Shown: piece by piece, positions 1-7,618 of the stretch | Position numbering within the stretch: position 1 is the stretch's first letter | Layout: each line of letters begins with the position of its first letter | Assembly (NCBI GenBank): GCA_016287035.1 | Contig: JAEEVI010000195.1 | Location: forward strand, 1 to 10,407 | Reading direction: 5' to 3' | Source of the DNA: Bacillota bacterium | GTDB lineage: Bacteria; Bacillota; Clostridia; Peptostreptococcales; Anaerovoracaceae | DNA length: 10,407 bases | Position numbers and translations under genes: made by a program | Notes under the pieces: model-generated | What the model saw: the letters and a program-made list of their open reading frames with translations, nothing else | What the model was told of the DNA's origin: nothing | Database searches by the model: none

Positions 1-71
1 CGTTCGGCGATCCGGCGCTGTGCGCCGACAACGCCTGCGGCCTCGCGCTCTGTGATGAACGATGGCTCTGA
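1..71 (+). CDS. 3' end of an upstream gene, possibly TsaD-like/M22 family (partial)
   Basis: Reading from base 3, the frame is open for 22 codons and stops at TGA 69-71, overlapping the start of xseA by 10 bases. Its third codon positions are nearly all G or C, as in the genes downstream; the other two frames give arginine-rich sequence, or a stop at 53. The visible tail contains FGDPALCADNACGLAL. This resembles the C-terminal segment of TsaD/Kae1-type (peptidase M22) proteins, where a DNA motif follows a Tyr/Ser-rich stretch. I recall a TsaD-like gene lying just before xseA in several clostridial genomes. Both the family and the gene order come from memory, and only about 22 residues are visible, so the identity is tentative. 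That a coding frame ends here is more secure than its name. Confidence 0.4.
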   Translation, partial: FGDPALCADNACGLALCDERWL

Positions 72-1207
72 GACCTGTTTCTGTAACACAGCTCAACGGA
101 TATATCAAGAGGATGATGGGCGCCGACCCGATCCTCATGAACGTTCCCGTATGCGGCGAGATATCGAAGCTCACGAAGCATTCGAGCGGTCACTGGTACT
201 TCGACCTCAAGGACGAGACCAGCAGGATACGCTGCTTCTTCCCCGCGGACCGCGCCGCCGGACTGCGGTACGAGATCGGCGAGGGGATGAAGGTCGTCGC
301 CGCCGGAGGAGTCAGCGTTTACGAGAAAGGCGGCTACTATTCGCTCACGGTGCGCCAGCTCGAACCGCTCGGCGAGGGCGAGCTCGCGAAGGCTCTCGAG
401 AATCTGAGGAAAAAGCTCGAAGCCGAGGGGCTCTTCGATCCGGAGAGGAAACGGCATCTGCCGGCGTTCCCGAAGACAGTCGGAGTCGTGACTTCGCCTA
501 CGGGAGCCGCCATAAGGGATATAATAACGACGATAAAGCGCAGGAACCCGTTCGTCGACGTGCTGCTTTACCCCTGTCTCGTGCAGGGCGACGGCGCCGC
601 CGACAGCATATGCGAAGGTATAGCGGCGCTGAACGCCCGGTTCCCGGAGCTGGACGTGCTCATAGTCGGACGCGGAGGAGGCTCCGCGGAGGATCTGTGG
701 GCCTTCAACGAGGAAAAGGTCGCGCGGGCGGTCGCGTCGTCAGCGATACCGGTCATATCGGCGGTCGGCCACGAGGTCGACACCGTCATAAGCGATATGG
801 CCGCGGACGTCAGGGCTGCTACGCCCACCGCCGCCGCTGAGCTCGCGGTCCCGCACATCGGTCCGTACATAGAGTCGGTCGAGCGGAATTCGCCGGCCGC
901 GCTCTTCGGGATACTTCAGGACAGGATCGCGCAGGGCGAGGAAAAGCTCCATAGGCTGCGCGGAATGTGCGATATGGCGATAGCGGCGAAGCTGCGCGAC
1001 GCGTCTCACAGACTCGAGATGCTCAGGCTCGATATAGAGGCGGCGGATCCCGCGAACCAGCTGAAGCGCGGCTACGCTATAGTGAAGGACGGCGCGGGCG
1101 GAAGGATAAGTTCGGCAAAAGTCCTTTCGCGCGGCGACGCTATAACCGTGATCCTCGCGGACGGAAGCGTCCGCTGTCTTGTGGAAGAGGTCGAGGCACA
1201 GATATGA
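62..1207 (+). CDS. xseA: Exodeoxyribonuclease VII large subunit
   Basis: This is the catalytic subunit of exonuclease VII, which degrades single-stranded DNA from both ends to oligonucleotides in the cytoplasm, in complex with several XseB chains. The 381-residue product has an N-terminal OB-fold for ssDNA binding (about 1-100, including SGHWYFDLKD) and then the nuclease domain (about 120-310). That domain carries TSPTGAAIRD (144-153), GRGGGSAEDLWAFNEE (203-218) and AVGHEVDT (234-241). D153, R204, H237 and D240 align with the catalytic residues known in the E. coli enzyme. The C-terminal part is shorter than in E. coli (456 residues), so the coiled-coil arm that carries XseB should be reduced. 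The ATG at 62 gives the classic start MALRPVSVTQLN. No strong Shine-Dalgarno precedes it, so translation is probably coupled to the overlapping upstream gene. Its stop overlaps xseB by ATGA. Confidence 0.97.
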   Translation: MALRPVSVTQLNGYIKRMMGADPILMNVPVCGEISKLTKHSSGHWYFDLKDETSRIRCFFPADRAAGLRYEIGEGMKVVAAGGVSVYEKGGYYSLTVRQLEPLGEGELAKALENLRKKLEAEGLFDPERKRHLPAFPKTVGVVTSPTGAAIRDIITTIKRRNPFVDVLLYPCLVQGDGAADSICEGIAALNARFPELDVLIVGRGGGSAEDLWAFNEEKVARAVASSAIPVISAVGHEVDTVISDMAADVRAATPTAAAELAVPHIGPYIESVERNSPAALFGILQDRIAQGEEKLHRLRGMCDMAIAAKLRDASHRLEMLRLDIEAADPANQLKRGYAIVKDGAGGRISSAKVLSRGDAITVILADGSVRCLVEEVEAQI

Positions 1208-1422
1208 AAAAGAAGGAATTATCGTTCGAGGAGGCAGTCGCGCAGCTCGAAGAGCTGAGCGGAAAGCTCAGGAGCGGAGAGCTCTCTCTTGAGGAGAGCA
1301 CTTTGGTTTACGATAAATGTGTTATGTTATACGACGCGTGCCGCAAGATGCTCGACGCGGCGCGTCAGAAGATAGAGATATACAGACCTGAGACTGAGCG
1401 AACGGAGGATCTTGAAGTATGA
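1204..1422 (+). CDS. xseB: Exodeoxyribonuclease VII small subunit
   Basis: This is the small, non-catalytic subunit of exonuclease VII; several copies bind the helical arm of XseA. The 72-residue product has the usual size and pattern for the family: an N-terminal LSFEEAVAQLEELSGKLRSG, then LSLEESTLVYDKC, which together form a two-helix hairpin, and a charged C-terminal tail. The ATG at 1204 overlaps the xseA stop as ATGA and has GAGG at 1193-1196, seven bases upstream. Its own stop overlaps the ispA start in the same ATGA fashion. The two ATGA overlaps imply coupled translation, which would help keep subunit synthesis in step. The middle of the gene (about 1300-1332) is noticeably AT-rich compared with its neighbours. 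Confidence 0.95.
   Translation: MKKKELSFEEAVAQLEELSGKLRSGELSLEESTLVYDKCVMLYDACRKMLDAARQKIEIYRPETERTEDLEV
1404..1408 (+). promoter_or_regulatory. Ribosome binding site of ispA
   Basis: GGAGG lies inside the last codons of xseB, ten bases before the ATG at 1419. It supports the ATGA-overlap start of ispA. Confidence 0.7.
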
Positions 1423-2336
1423 CGCTGGGAAATGATTTCAACAGGCTCAAGAAGCTGGTAGACGACCACATACTCGATTATCTCCCCGAGATCGATCCAA
1501 AGAGCGGAACGCTGTACGAGGCGATGAAGTACAGCCTGCTCGCGGGCGGCAAGAGGTTCCGTCCGGTGCTGTGCCTGGCGGCCTACGAGATGGCCACGGC
1601 CGGCAAGGGCGATCTGGTGTTCGCTCTGCCGTACGCGTGCGCTATCGAGTATATCCAGACGTATTCTCTTATACACGACGATCTGCCCGCCATGGACAAC
1701 GACGACTACAGGCGCGGCAAGCTCACGAACCACAAGGTCTTCGGCGAGGATATAGCGATACTCGCCGGCGACGGGCTCCTTTCCGCCGCTTACGAGGTGA
1801 TGGCCAAGGACATGCTTCTGTACCTCGACGAGCAGGACATGCTCAAGCGCAAGGTAAAGGCGTGCTTCGAGATCGCGAAGGGCACCGGCTGCCGCGGGAT
1901 GGTCGCCGGCCAGGTCGCGGACGTCGAGAACGAGGGAAAGAACTGCTCCGCCGACATGCTGCACTTCATAGACGACAACAAGACTGCAGCGTTCATAAAG
2001 TCGTCGGTCATGTGCGGCTTTTATCTCGGCGGCGCGGACAAGATAATGAAGGAGAACGGAAGGACGTTCGGGGAATGCCTCGGCGTCGCCTTCCAGATCT
2101 GCGACGATATACTGGACGTCGTCGGCGACCCGAAGCAGAGGGGCAAGAAGACCGGCGGCGACGCGGAGCTCGGAAAGTCGACTTATCCGGCCGTGTACGG
2201 GCTCGACGAGTCCTACAGGCAGGCCGGCGAGCTGCTTTCCAAGGCGCGCGAATCGATGATAATCTACGGCGAGGACGCCGTCGTGCTCAACGACATCCTC
2301 TCGTACGTACAGGGATCCATCCGCAGGGATGATTGA
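1419..2336 (+). CDS. ispA: (2E,6E)-farnesyl diphosphate synthase
   Basis: This all-alpha prenyltransferase condenses IPP with DMAPP and then with geranyl diphosphate to give C15 farnesyl diphosphate, the precursor of undecaprenyl and quinone side chains. The 305-residue product has GGKRFRP for IPP binding, the first aspartate-rich motif DDLPAMD (87-93) followed by NDDYRRG, and the second motif DDILD (229-233). The first motif has the two-residue insertion typical of bacterial type II FPP synthases. A tyrosine five residues before it (Y82), with serine rather than an aromatic residue at the fourth position, fits a C15 product. A geranylgeranyl synthase is the main alternative, because chain length cannot be proven from sequence alone. 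The gene sits between xseB and dxs, six bases before dxs. This pairing places two isoprenoid steps in one transcript. Confidence 0.93.
   Translation: MTLGNDFNRLKKLVDDHILDYLPEIDPKSGTLYEAMKYSLLAGGKRFRPVLCLAAYEMATAGKGDLVFALPYACAIEYIQTYSLIHDDLPAMDNDDYRRGKLTNHKVFGEDIAILAGDGLLSAAYEVMAKDMLLYLDEQDMLKRKVKACFEIAKGTGCRGMVAGQVADVENEGKNCSADMLHFIDDNKTAAFIKSSVMCGFYLGGADKIMKENGRTFGECLGVAFQICDDILDVVGDPKQRGKKTGGDAELGKSTYPAVYGLDESYRQAGELLSKARESMIIYGEDAVVLNDILSYVQGSIRRDD
2325..2332 (+). promoter_or_regulatory. Weak ribosome binding site of dxs
   Basis: AGGGATGA lies in the last codons of ispA, ten bases before the ATG at 2343. It is a modest match to the anti-Shine-Dalgarno complement, so dxs may rely partly on coupling to ispA, which ends six bases before dxs begins. 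Confidence 0.4.
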
Positions 2337-2342
2337 CGGAAC

Positions 2343-4208
2343 ATGTTTATAGACAGAGAAGACGAGGATCTCATACAGCTCATAAAGTCCATGTCGCTGC
2401 GCGAACTGGACCTTTTCGCCGTCGAGATCCGCGAAAAGCTTATAGATACGGTATCAAAGACCGGCGGCCATCTCGCCTCCAACCTCGGCGTCGTGGAGCT
2501 CACGCTCGCCCTCCACAGGGTGTTCGACACGCCGCGCGACAAGATCGTCTGGGATGTCGGCCATCAGAGCTACGTGCACAAGATGCTCACCGGACGCCTC
2601 GGCAGGATGGATACGCTCAGGCAGCTCGACGGCATATCAGGCTTTCCGAAGATAACCGAGAGCGAGCACGACTGCTTCGACTCCGGCCACAGCAGCACGT
2701 CGATCTCGGTCGCGCTCGGCTACGCGCGCGCCAGAGATCTTCAGGGCGGCACCGGCAGCTGCATAGCCGTCATCGGCGACGGATCCCTCACCGGAGGCGT
2801 CGCGTTCGAGGCTCTCAACGCGGCCGGGCAGGAAGGCACCCCGCTGATCGTCATACTGAACGACAATCAGATGGCGATCTCAAAGAGCGTCGGCGGGATG
2901 GCAAGGCACCTGCACGAGCTGCGCATATCCAGCAGATATCTCAAGTTCAAGGAGAGCGTAAAGAAGAAGCTCGACTCGGGCTCTTCGGTATACAGGGCGC
3001 TCCAGTCCGCGAGGGACACGCTCAAGCACCTGATCGTCCCCACGGGGATATTCGAGGAGTTCGGGCTCAAGTATTTCGGCCCGATCGACGGGCACGATCT
3101 GTCGGAGCTCATACCGGCTCTCGAAGCCGCAAGGCAGATGAACAGGCCTGTGCTGCTCCACGTTATCACGAAGAAGGGCAAGGGCTACCTGAGCGCCGAA
3201 AAGGACCCCGAGAGGTTCCACGGCATCGGACCGTTCGATCCGTCATCCGAGACGGGCCGCGCCGCGTCCGGCGGCAACACTTATTCGAACATATTCGGAC
3301 GCCGGCTCGCGGAGCTCGCGGAGATCGATCCGCGCATCTGCGCGGTCAGCGCCGCAATGACGGATTCGACAGGGCTCGGGCTCATGCAGGAGAAGTTCCC
3401 GTCGAGGGTCTTCGACGTCGGCATAGCCGAGCAGCACGCCGTCAGCTTCGCCGCGGGGCTCGCCCTTGGAGGACAGAGGCCCGTCGTTGCGATGTACTCG
3501 ACGTTCATACAGCGCGCCTACGATCAGATCGTCGACGTCTGCCTGCAGAAGCTGCCCGTCATCTTCGCGATAGACAGGGCCGGAGTCACCGGCCGCGACG
3601 GCGAGACGCATCAGGGCGTGTTCGATATCGCCATACTCTCCGCGCTGCCGAACATGACGATCTTCGCCCCGAGGGACGGAAAGGAGCTGTGCGGCATGCT
3701 CGAGCAGGCGCTCAGGATCGACGGGCCCTGCGCGATAAGGTATCCGAGGGGAAACGCTCCTGCAGAGGAGGACGACGTGATAACCGCCGGGACCGCTGCC
3801 GAGCTCATCGGACCTGACGGGGAATTCGCGATACTGTCGGCCGGAAGCATGACGGCCGTCTGCGCCGAAGCCGCGGGACTCCTTCGCGCGCGCGGCGTCA
3901 GCTGCGCCGTTTACGACCTTCGCACGCTCAAGCCGCTGCAGCGGCATTTTCTCGACGGGCTCCGCGGCAGATACAAGGCCGCGGTCGTATGCGAGGACGG
4001 CTCGATAGCGGGCGGAGCGGGACAGGCGATAGCCGCTTATCTGGCCGAAGACGGAGGACTTCCGGTCCTGTGCCTCGGCTGGCCCGACAGATTTATAGAA
4101 CACGGCGGCGTGGATGAACTGAGAAAGCGGTATTCGCTCGACGGCGAGGGTATCGCGGCCCAGGCGGAGGCGTTCTTTGAAGAAAAGGCTCGATATAATC
4201 CTTACTGA
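2343..4208 (+). CDS. dxs: 1-deoxy-D-xylulose-5-phosphate synthase
   Basis: Dxs condenses pyruvate and glyceraldehyde 3-phosphate with loss of CO2, using thiamine diphosphate and Mg2+. This is the first committed step of the MEP pathway to IPP and DMAPP, and DXP is also a precursor of thiamine and pyridoxal. The 621-residue product has the full family layout. It starts with GGHLASNLGVVELT (H43 near the active site). The ThDP/Mg2+ motif GDGSLTGG (145-152) pairs with NDNQM (173-177). The pyrimidine domain has DVGIAEQHAV with E363 as the ThDP-activating glutamate. DRAGVTGRDGETHQG (411-425) follows, including substrate-binding H423, and a transketolase C-terminal domain completes the protein. All key residues are present, so it should be active. 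The last 32 bases also encode the start of tlyA. The N-terminus is a few residues shorter than in many homologues. Confidence 0.97.
   Translation: MFIDREDEDLIQLIKSMSLRELDLFAVEIREKLIDTVSKTGGHLASNLGVVELTLALHRVFDTPRDKIVWDVGHQSYVHKMLTGRLGRMDTLRQLDGISGFPKITESEHDCFDSGHSSTSISVALGYARARDLQGGTGSCIAVIGDGSLTGGVAFEALNAAGQEGTPLIVILNDNQMAISKSVGGMARHLHELRISSRYLKFKESVKKKLDSGSSVYRALQSARDTLKHLIVPTGIFEEFGLKYFGPIDGHDLSELIPALEAARQMNRPVLLHVITKKGKGYLSAEKDPERFHGIGPFDPSSETGRAASGGNTYSNIFGRRLAELAEIDPRICAVSAAMTDSTGLGLMQEKFPSRVFDVGIAEQHAVSFAAGLALGGQRPVVAMYSTFIQRAYDQIVDVCLQKLPVIFAIDRAGVTGRDGETHQGVFDIAILSALPNMTIFAPRDGKELCGMLEQALRIDGPCAIRYPRGNAPAEEDDVITAGTAAELIGPDGEFAILSAGSMTAVCAEAAGLLRARGVSCAVYDLRTLKPLQRHFLDGLRGRYKAAVVCEDGSIAGGAGQAIAAYLAEDGGLPVLCLGWPDRFIEHGGVDELRKRYSLDGEGIAAQAEAFFEEKARYNPY
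4166..4170 (+). promoter_or_regulatory. Ribosome binding site of tlyA, inside dxs
   Basis: GGAGG within the dxs coding sequence stands six bases before the TTG at 4177. The strong site at ideal spacing is the main reason for choosing this non-ATG start, which also restores the conserved N-terminus. Confidence 0.75.
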
Positions 4209-4980
4209 GAGAGGCATCTTTTCGTCGAGGGAAAAGGCAAAGGCCGCGGTGATGGCCGGAACGGTCTTCGTCGGCGGAATAAAGTGCGACAAGGCGGGAA
4301 CTCAGGTCGCGGAAGACGCTGAGATCGCCGTAAAGGGGAACGACTGCCCGTACGTCAGCCGCGGAGGGCTCAAGCTCGAGAAGGCTCTGGACGCGTTCGG
4401 GATAGACGTTTCCGGCTTCAAATGCGTAGATATAGGCGCTTCCACGGGCGGCTTCACGGACTGCCTCCTCCAGCGCGGCGCGGAAAAGGTCTGGGCCGTG
4501 GACGTAGGCTACGGACAGCTCGACTGGAAGCTGAGGACCGACCCGCGCGTGGTGTGCGTGGAAAAGACGAATTTCAGATACATGGATCCGGCGGTCGTCG
4601 GCGAAAAGGTCGACTTCGCCTGCGCGGACGTATCTTTCATATCGCTGAAGCACATGTTCCCCGTAGCTTCGGCGCTGCTGCACTGCGGCGGACTCCTGGT
4701 GTGCCTCGTAAAGCCTCAGTTCGAGGCGGGCAGGGAAAGCGTCGGAAAGAACGGCATAGTCCGCGATCCGGCCGTCCATCTGCAGGTGCTGCAGTCCGTC
4801 TGCGGCTACGCGAACGCGAGCGGATTCTCCGTTCTCGGCGCGGACTTTTCGCCCGTGACGGGCGCTAAGGGGAACATAGAATTTCTTATGGAGCTCGAGC
4901 TTTGCGGGACCGGATGCGCGATGCCGCGTCAGGAGGAGCTCGCGGCCGTGGTAGAGGCCGCGCACGCGGAGCTGGGATAG
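4177..4980 (+). CDS. tlyA: TlyA family 16S/23S rRNA cytidine 2'-O-methyltransferase
   Basis: TlyA transfers a methyl group from SAM to the 2'-O of cytidine in rRNA (C1409 of 16S and/or C1920 of 23S in characterised members). That modification lies at the subunit interface and affects capreomycin and viomycin sensitivity. Some relatives also have haemolysin annotations, which are probably misleading. The 267-residue product has an N-terminal S4 RNA-binding domain (about 1-62, LDIILTERGIFSSREKAKAA) and an FtsJ/RrmJ-type Rossmann methyltransferase domain. SAM-binding DIGASTGGFTD spans 85-95. The catalytic tetrad is visible as K66, D151, K179 and E235, so the enzyme looks intact. Translation starts at TTG 4177, overlapping dxs by 32 bases; the start matches the family N-terminus and has GGAGG six bases upstream. 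Specificity for 16S alone, 23S alone or both is not clear from sequence. Confidence 0.93.
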   Translation: MKKRLDIILTERGIFSSREKAKAAVMAGTVFVGGIKCDKAGTQVAEDAEIAVKGNDCPYVSRGGLKLEKALDAFGIDVSGFKCVDIGASTGGFTDCLLQRGAEKVWAVDVGYGQLDWKLRTDPRVVCVEKTNFRYMDPAVVGEKVDFACADVSFISLKHMFPVASALLHCGGLLVCLVKPQFEAGRESVGKNGIVRDPAVHLQVLQSVCGYANASGFSVLGADFSPVTGAKGNIEFLMELELCGTGCAMPRQEELAAVVEAAHAELG

Positions 4981-4983
4981 AGG
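4978..4983 (+). promoter_or_regulatory. Ribosome binding site of mutS
   Basis: TAGAGG, which includes the tlyA stop codon, ends seven bases before the mutS ATG at 4991. It marks the junction between the isoprenoid/rRNA group and the mismatch repair group; no terminator or promoter fits in the 10-base gap. Confidence 0.6.
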
Positions 4984-4990
4984 CGGACTG

Positions 4991-7618
4991 ATGGCGCTCA
5001 CACCGATGATGCAGCAATATATGGCGGTAAAGGAGCAGTATAAGGACTGCATCCTGTTCTACCGCCTCGGCGACTTCTACGAGATGTTCTTCGACGACGC
5101 GATCGTCGCTTCGAAGGACATGGACGTCGCGCTCACCGGCCGCGCGTGCGGAGAGAAGGAAAAGGCTCCCATGTGCGGCGTTCCTTATCATGCCGTCGAC
5201 ACGTACGTCGCCAGGCTCATCGAAAAGGGACACAAGGTCGCGATCTGCGAGCAGATGACGGATCCGGCGCTGTCTAAGGGCATCGTCGAGCGCGAGGTCA
5301 TACGCGTGATAACCCCCGGCACCGTCATCAGCCAGAACATGCTCAGCGACGGCGACAACAACTTCCTTGCGTGCGTCTACGAGGACGCCGGCGGCTTCGG
5401 GCTGTGCTGGTGCGACATCTCCACGGGTGAGTTCTTCGCGGCCAGACTGACCGGGAGCGGCGCCAGACAGGAGCTCTCCGCGCAGCTCATGAAGATACAG
5501 CCCAGAGAGCTGATAACCAACGTTTCGCGCGAAGAGGATCCGGAGCTGTATTCCGCTGCCGACCTTCTCGACAGATGCCTCGTTAGCGACTGTCCGGCGG
5601 ACCTGTTTTCGGAGAGCTCTTGCGGAAAGCGCATACGGGAGCACTTCGGCGGCGCGTCGGAGCAGTCCGTCGGTCTCGGAAGGGATGACGCTCCGCTCCT
5701 GTTCTTCAGCGCGGGCGCTGTCCTCGGATATCTCCTCGAGACGCAGAAGCAGCAGCTGAAGCATCTCTCGAAGCTCACGATATGCTCCGTCGGAGATTCC
5801 ATGGACCTCGACAGGGCGACCGTGCGCAACCTCGAGATAACGGAAACGCTGTTCGACAGAAAGATAAAGGGCTCGCTGCTCGGCGTGCTCGACAGGACGC
5901 GGACGGCCATGGGCTCAAGAAAGATGAAGGCCTGGCTGCGCGCTCCTCTCAACAGGACGAAGGAGATAAAGCTGAGGCTCGATGCGGTCGAGACGCTCGC
6001 GGGCGACGTGATGCTCAGGAACGATCTGCGCGAAGCGCTGCGCTCCGTCTACGACCTCGAGCGCCTCTGCGCGAGGGTGTCGTGCAGGACGGCGAACGCG
6101 AGGGATCTTTCCGCGCTCAGGAGCAGCCTGGCGTGCATCCCGGATATCAAGGCGGCCCTCGGCTCCTGCGGCGACGCGCTCCTCGGACGGCTCGACCGGC
6201 AGATAGACGAGTTCGCGGATCTGCGGGCTAAGCTGGAGAGCGCCATCGTCGACGATCCTCCGTTCACCGTGCGCGAGGGCGGCATGATACGCCCCGGCTA
6301 CAGCGCGGAGCTCGACGATCTCGTCGCTTCCGTCGCGGGAAGCACGGAGTGGATAGCTTCTCTCGAAGCGGCCGAAAAGGAGCGCACCGGCATCCGCACG
6401 CTTAAGGTCGGCTTCAACAAGGTCTTCGGATACTATATCGAGGTCAGCAAGTCCTTCACCGGCAGCGTGCCCGAAAATTACATACGCAAACAGACTCTCG
6501 TCAACGGAGAGAGATATATAACGCCCGAGCTCAAGGAGGCCGAGGGCATCGTGCTGAACGCCCAGGCGAGGATAAACGACATCCAGTACAGGCTCTTTTC
6601 GGAGCTGCGCGCCGAGGTCGAGGCGAAGACGCAGGCGCTCCAGCAGACCTCCGCGGCGATCGCGTGCGCCGACGTCCTCGCCAGCTTCGCGGAGAGTTCC
6701 GAAAAGCTCGGCTACGTCAAGCCGGTCGTGAACGACGGCGACGTCATAAGCATAAAGAAGGGGCGTCATCCCGTGATCGAGACGACCATCGAGGACGGCC
6801 TGTTCGTATCGAACGACCTGTATCTCGACAGGAAGAACGACAGCATGCTGCTGATCACGGGCCCAAATATGTCCGGAAAATCCACGTATATGCGCCAGCT
6901 CGCCCTCATCGTGCTGATGGCTCAGGCCGGCTGCTTCGTGCCGGCACAGGAGGCCGAGATAGGCATCTGCGACAGGATCTATACGAGGATCGGAGCTTCG
7001 GACAATCTGGCTATGGGCCAGTCGACGTTCTACGTCGAGATGTCGGAGCTCGCGTACATACTCAACACGGCGACGGAAAAAAGCCTCGTGATACTCGACG
7101 AGATCGGACGCGGCACGAGCACCTACGACGGTCTTTCGATCGCGTGGGCCGTAGTCGAGGAGCTCACCGGGCAGAAGCGCAGGGTGCGCACGCTGTTCGC
7201 CACGCATTATCACGAGCTGACCGCTCTGGAGGGCAGCATCCCGGGCGTCAGGAACCTCAACGTGGACGTGACGGAGGAGAACGGGTCTATACTTTTCCTT
7301 CACAGGATCGTTCCGGGCAGCGCCAGCAGGAGCTACGGCATCCACGTCGCGAAGCTCGCGGGCGTTCCGAAGAACGTCCTTGCGCGCGCCGAAGACAAGC
7401 TCGCGGAGCTCGCGGACGAAGACGCTTCGGTGTCTTTGCGCGCGGGCGCGGGACAGCCGGACCGCGCGGAGGAGCAGATCTCGATGTTCTCGCCAAAGGA
7501 CAGCGTTCTGGCCGCGAAGGTGCGGGATCTCGATCTCATGAACATCACGCCTTCGGGGGCGATAAGGATCCTCGAAGAGCTTCAGGCATACGCGAAGGGT
7601 GAAGACGATGCGGACTGA
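4991..7618 (+). CDS. mutS: DNA mismatch repair protein MutS
   Basis: MutS is the dimeric ATPase that recognises mismatches and small loops and then recruits MutL. The 875-residue product is full length for MutS1 (E. coli 853). Domain I starts with TPMMQQY and has the mismatch-reading Phe-X-Glu (F29 and E31 in GDFYEMFFDDA). The connector, lever and clamp domains follow, with FNKVFGYYIEVSKS and NGERYITPELKEAE recognisable. The ATPase has Walker A GPNMSGKST (624-632), Walker B LVILDE (699-704, with D703 and E704), GRGTSTYDG and the late ATHYHEL histidine motif. Near the C-terminus QISMF (829-833) fits the beta-clamp-binding pentapeptide in the place where Firmicutes MutS proteins carry one. The final segment is the usual ITPSGAIRILEEL dimerisation helix. 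The start ATG follows the tlyA stop by 10 bases with a fair Shine-Dalgarno. It overlaps mutL by 11 bases. Confidence 0.97.
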   Translation: MALTPMMQQYMAVKEQYKDCILFYRLGDFYEMFFDDAIVASKDMDVALTGRACGEKEKAPMCGVPYHAVDTYVARLIEKGHKVAICEQMTDPALSKGIVEREVIRVITPGTVISQNMLSDGDNNFLACVYEDAGGFGLCWCDISTGEFFAARLTGSGARQELSAQLMKIQPRELITNVSREEDPELYSAADLLDRCLVSDCPADLFSESSCGKRIREHFGGASEQSVGLGRDDAPLLFFSAGAVLGYLLETQKQQLKHLSKLTICSVGDSMDLDRATVRNLEITETLFDRKIKGSLLGVLDRTRTAMGSRKMKAWLRAPLNRTKEIKLRLDAVETLAGDVMLRNDLREALRSVYDLERLCARVSCRTANARDLSALRSSLACIPDIKAALGSCGDALLGRLDRQIDEFADLRAKLESAIVDDPPFTVREGGMIRPGYSAELDDLVASVAGSTEWIASLEAAEKERTGIRTLKVGFNKVFGYYIEVSKSFTGSVPENYIRKQTLVNGERYITPELKEAEGIVLNAQARINDIQYRLFSELRAEVEAKTQALQQTSAAIACADVLASFAESSEKLGYVKPVVNDGDVISIKKGRHPVIETTIEDGLFVSNDLYLDRKNDSMLLITGPNMSGKSTYMRQLALIVLMAQAGCFVPAQEAEIGICDRIYTRIGASDNLAMGQSTFYVEMSELAYILNTATEKSLVILDEIGRGTSTYDGLSIAWAVVEELTGQKRRVRTLFATHYHELTALEGSIPGVRNLNVDVTEENGSILFLHRIVPGSASRSYGIHVAKLAGVPKNVLARAEDKLAELADEDASVSLRAGAGQPDRAEEQISMFSPKDSVLAAKVRDLDLMNITPSGAIRILEELQAYAKGEDDAD
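7595..7601 (+). promoter_or_regulatory. Ribosome binding site of mutL, inside mutS
   Basis: AAGGGTG in the last codons of mutS is six bases before the ATG at 7608. It supports that ATG over the GTG at 7599, which overlaps this site and would have no Shine-Dalgarno of its own at a proper distance. Confidence 0.65.

Noticed and set aside
1281..1299. Inverted repeat GCTCTC/GAGAGC in xseB as a terminator
   Set aside because: Only six base pairs with no T-tract, and it lies within conserved codons for LSLEES.
1303..1333. AT-rich stretch in xseB as a promoter
   Set aside because: Candidate hexamers match the consensus poorly and at the wrong spacing (14 or 18-19 bases); the codons fit the XseB family.
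2333..3817. Open frame of 494 codons on the plus strand in a second frame of dxs
   Set aside because: The product is extremely arginine-rich, typical of a shifted frame in GC-rich DNA, whereas the dxs frame holds every expected motif.
3243..4292. Open frame of 349 codons on the minus strand opposite dxs and tlyA
   Set aside because: It covers conserved parts of Dxs and TlyA and shows no family motif; it is a shadow of the coding bias.
7599..7607. GTG 7599 as the start of mutL
   Set aside because: It sits in the AAGGGTG site that serves ATG 7608 and adds three residues not seen in homologues.
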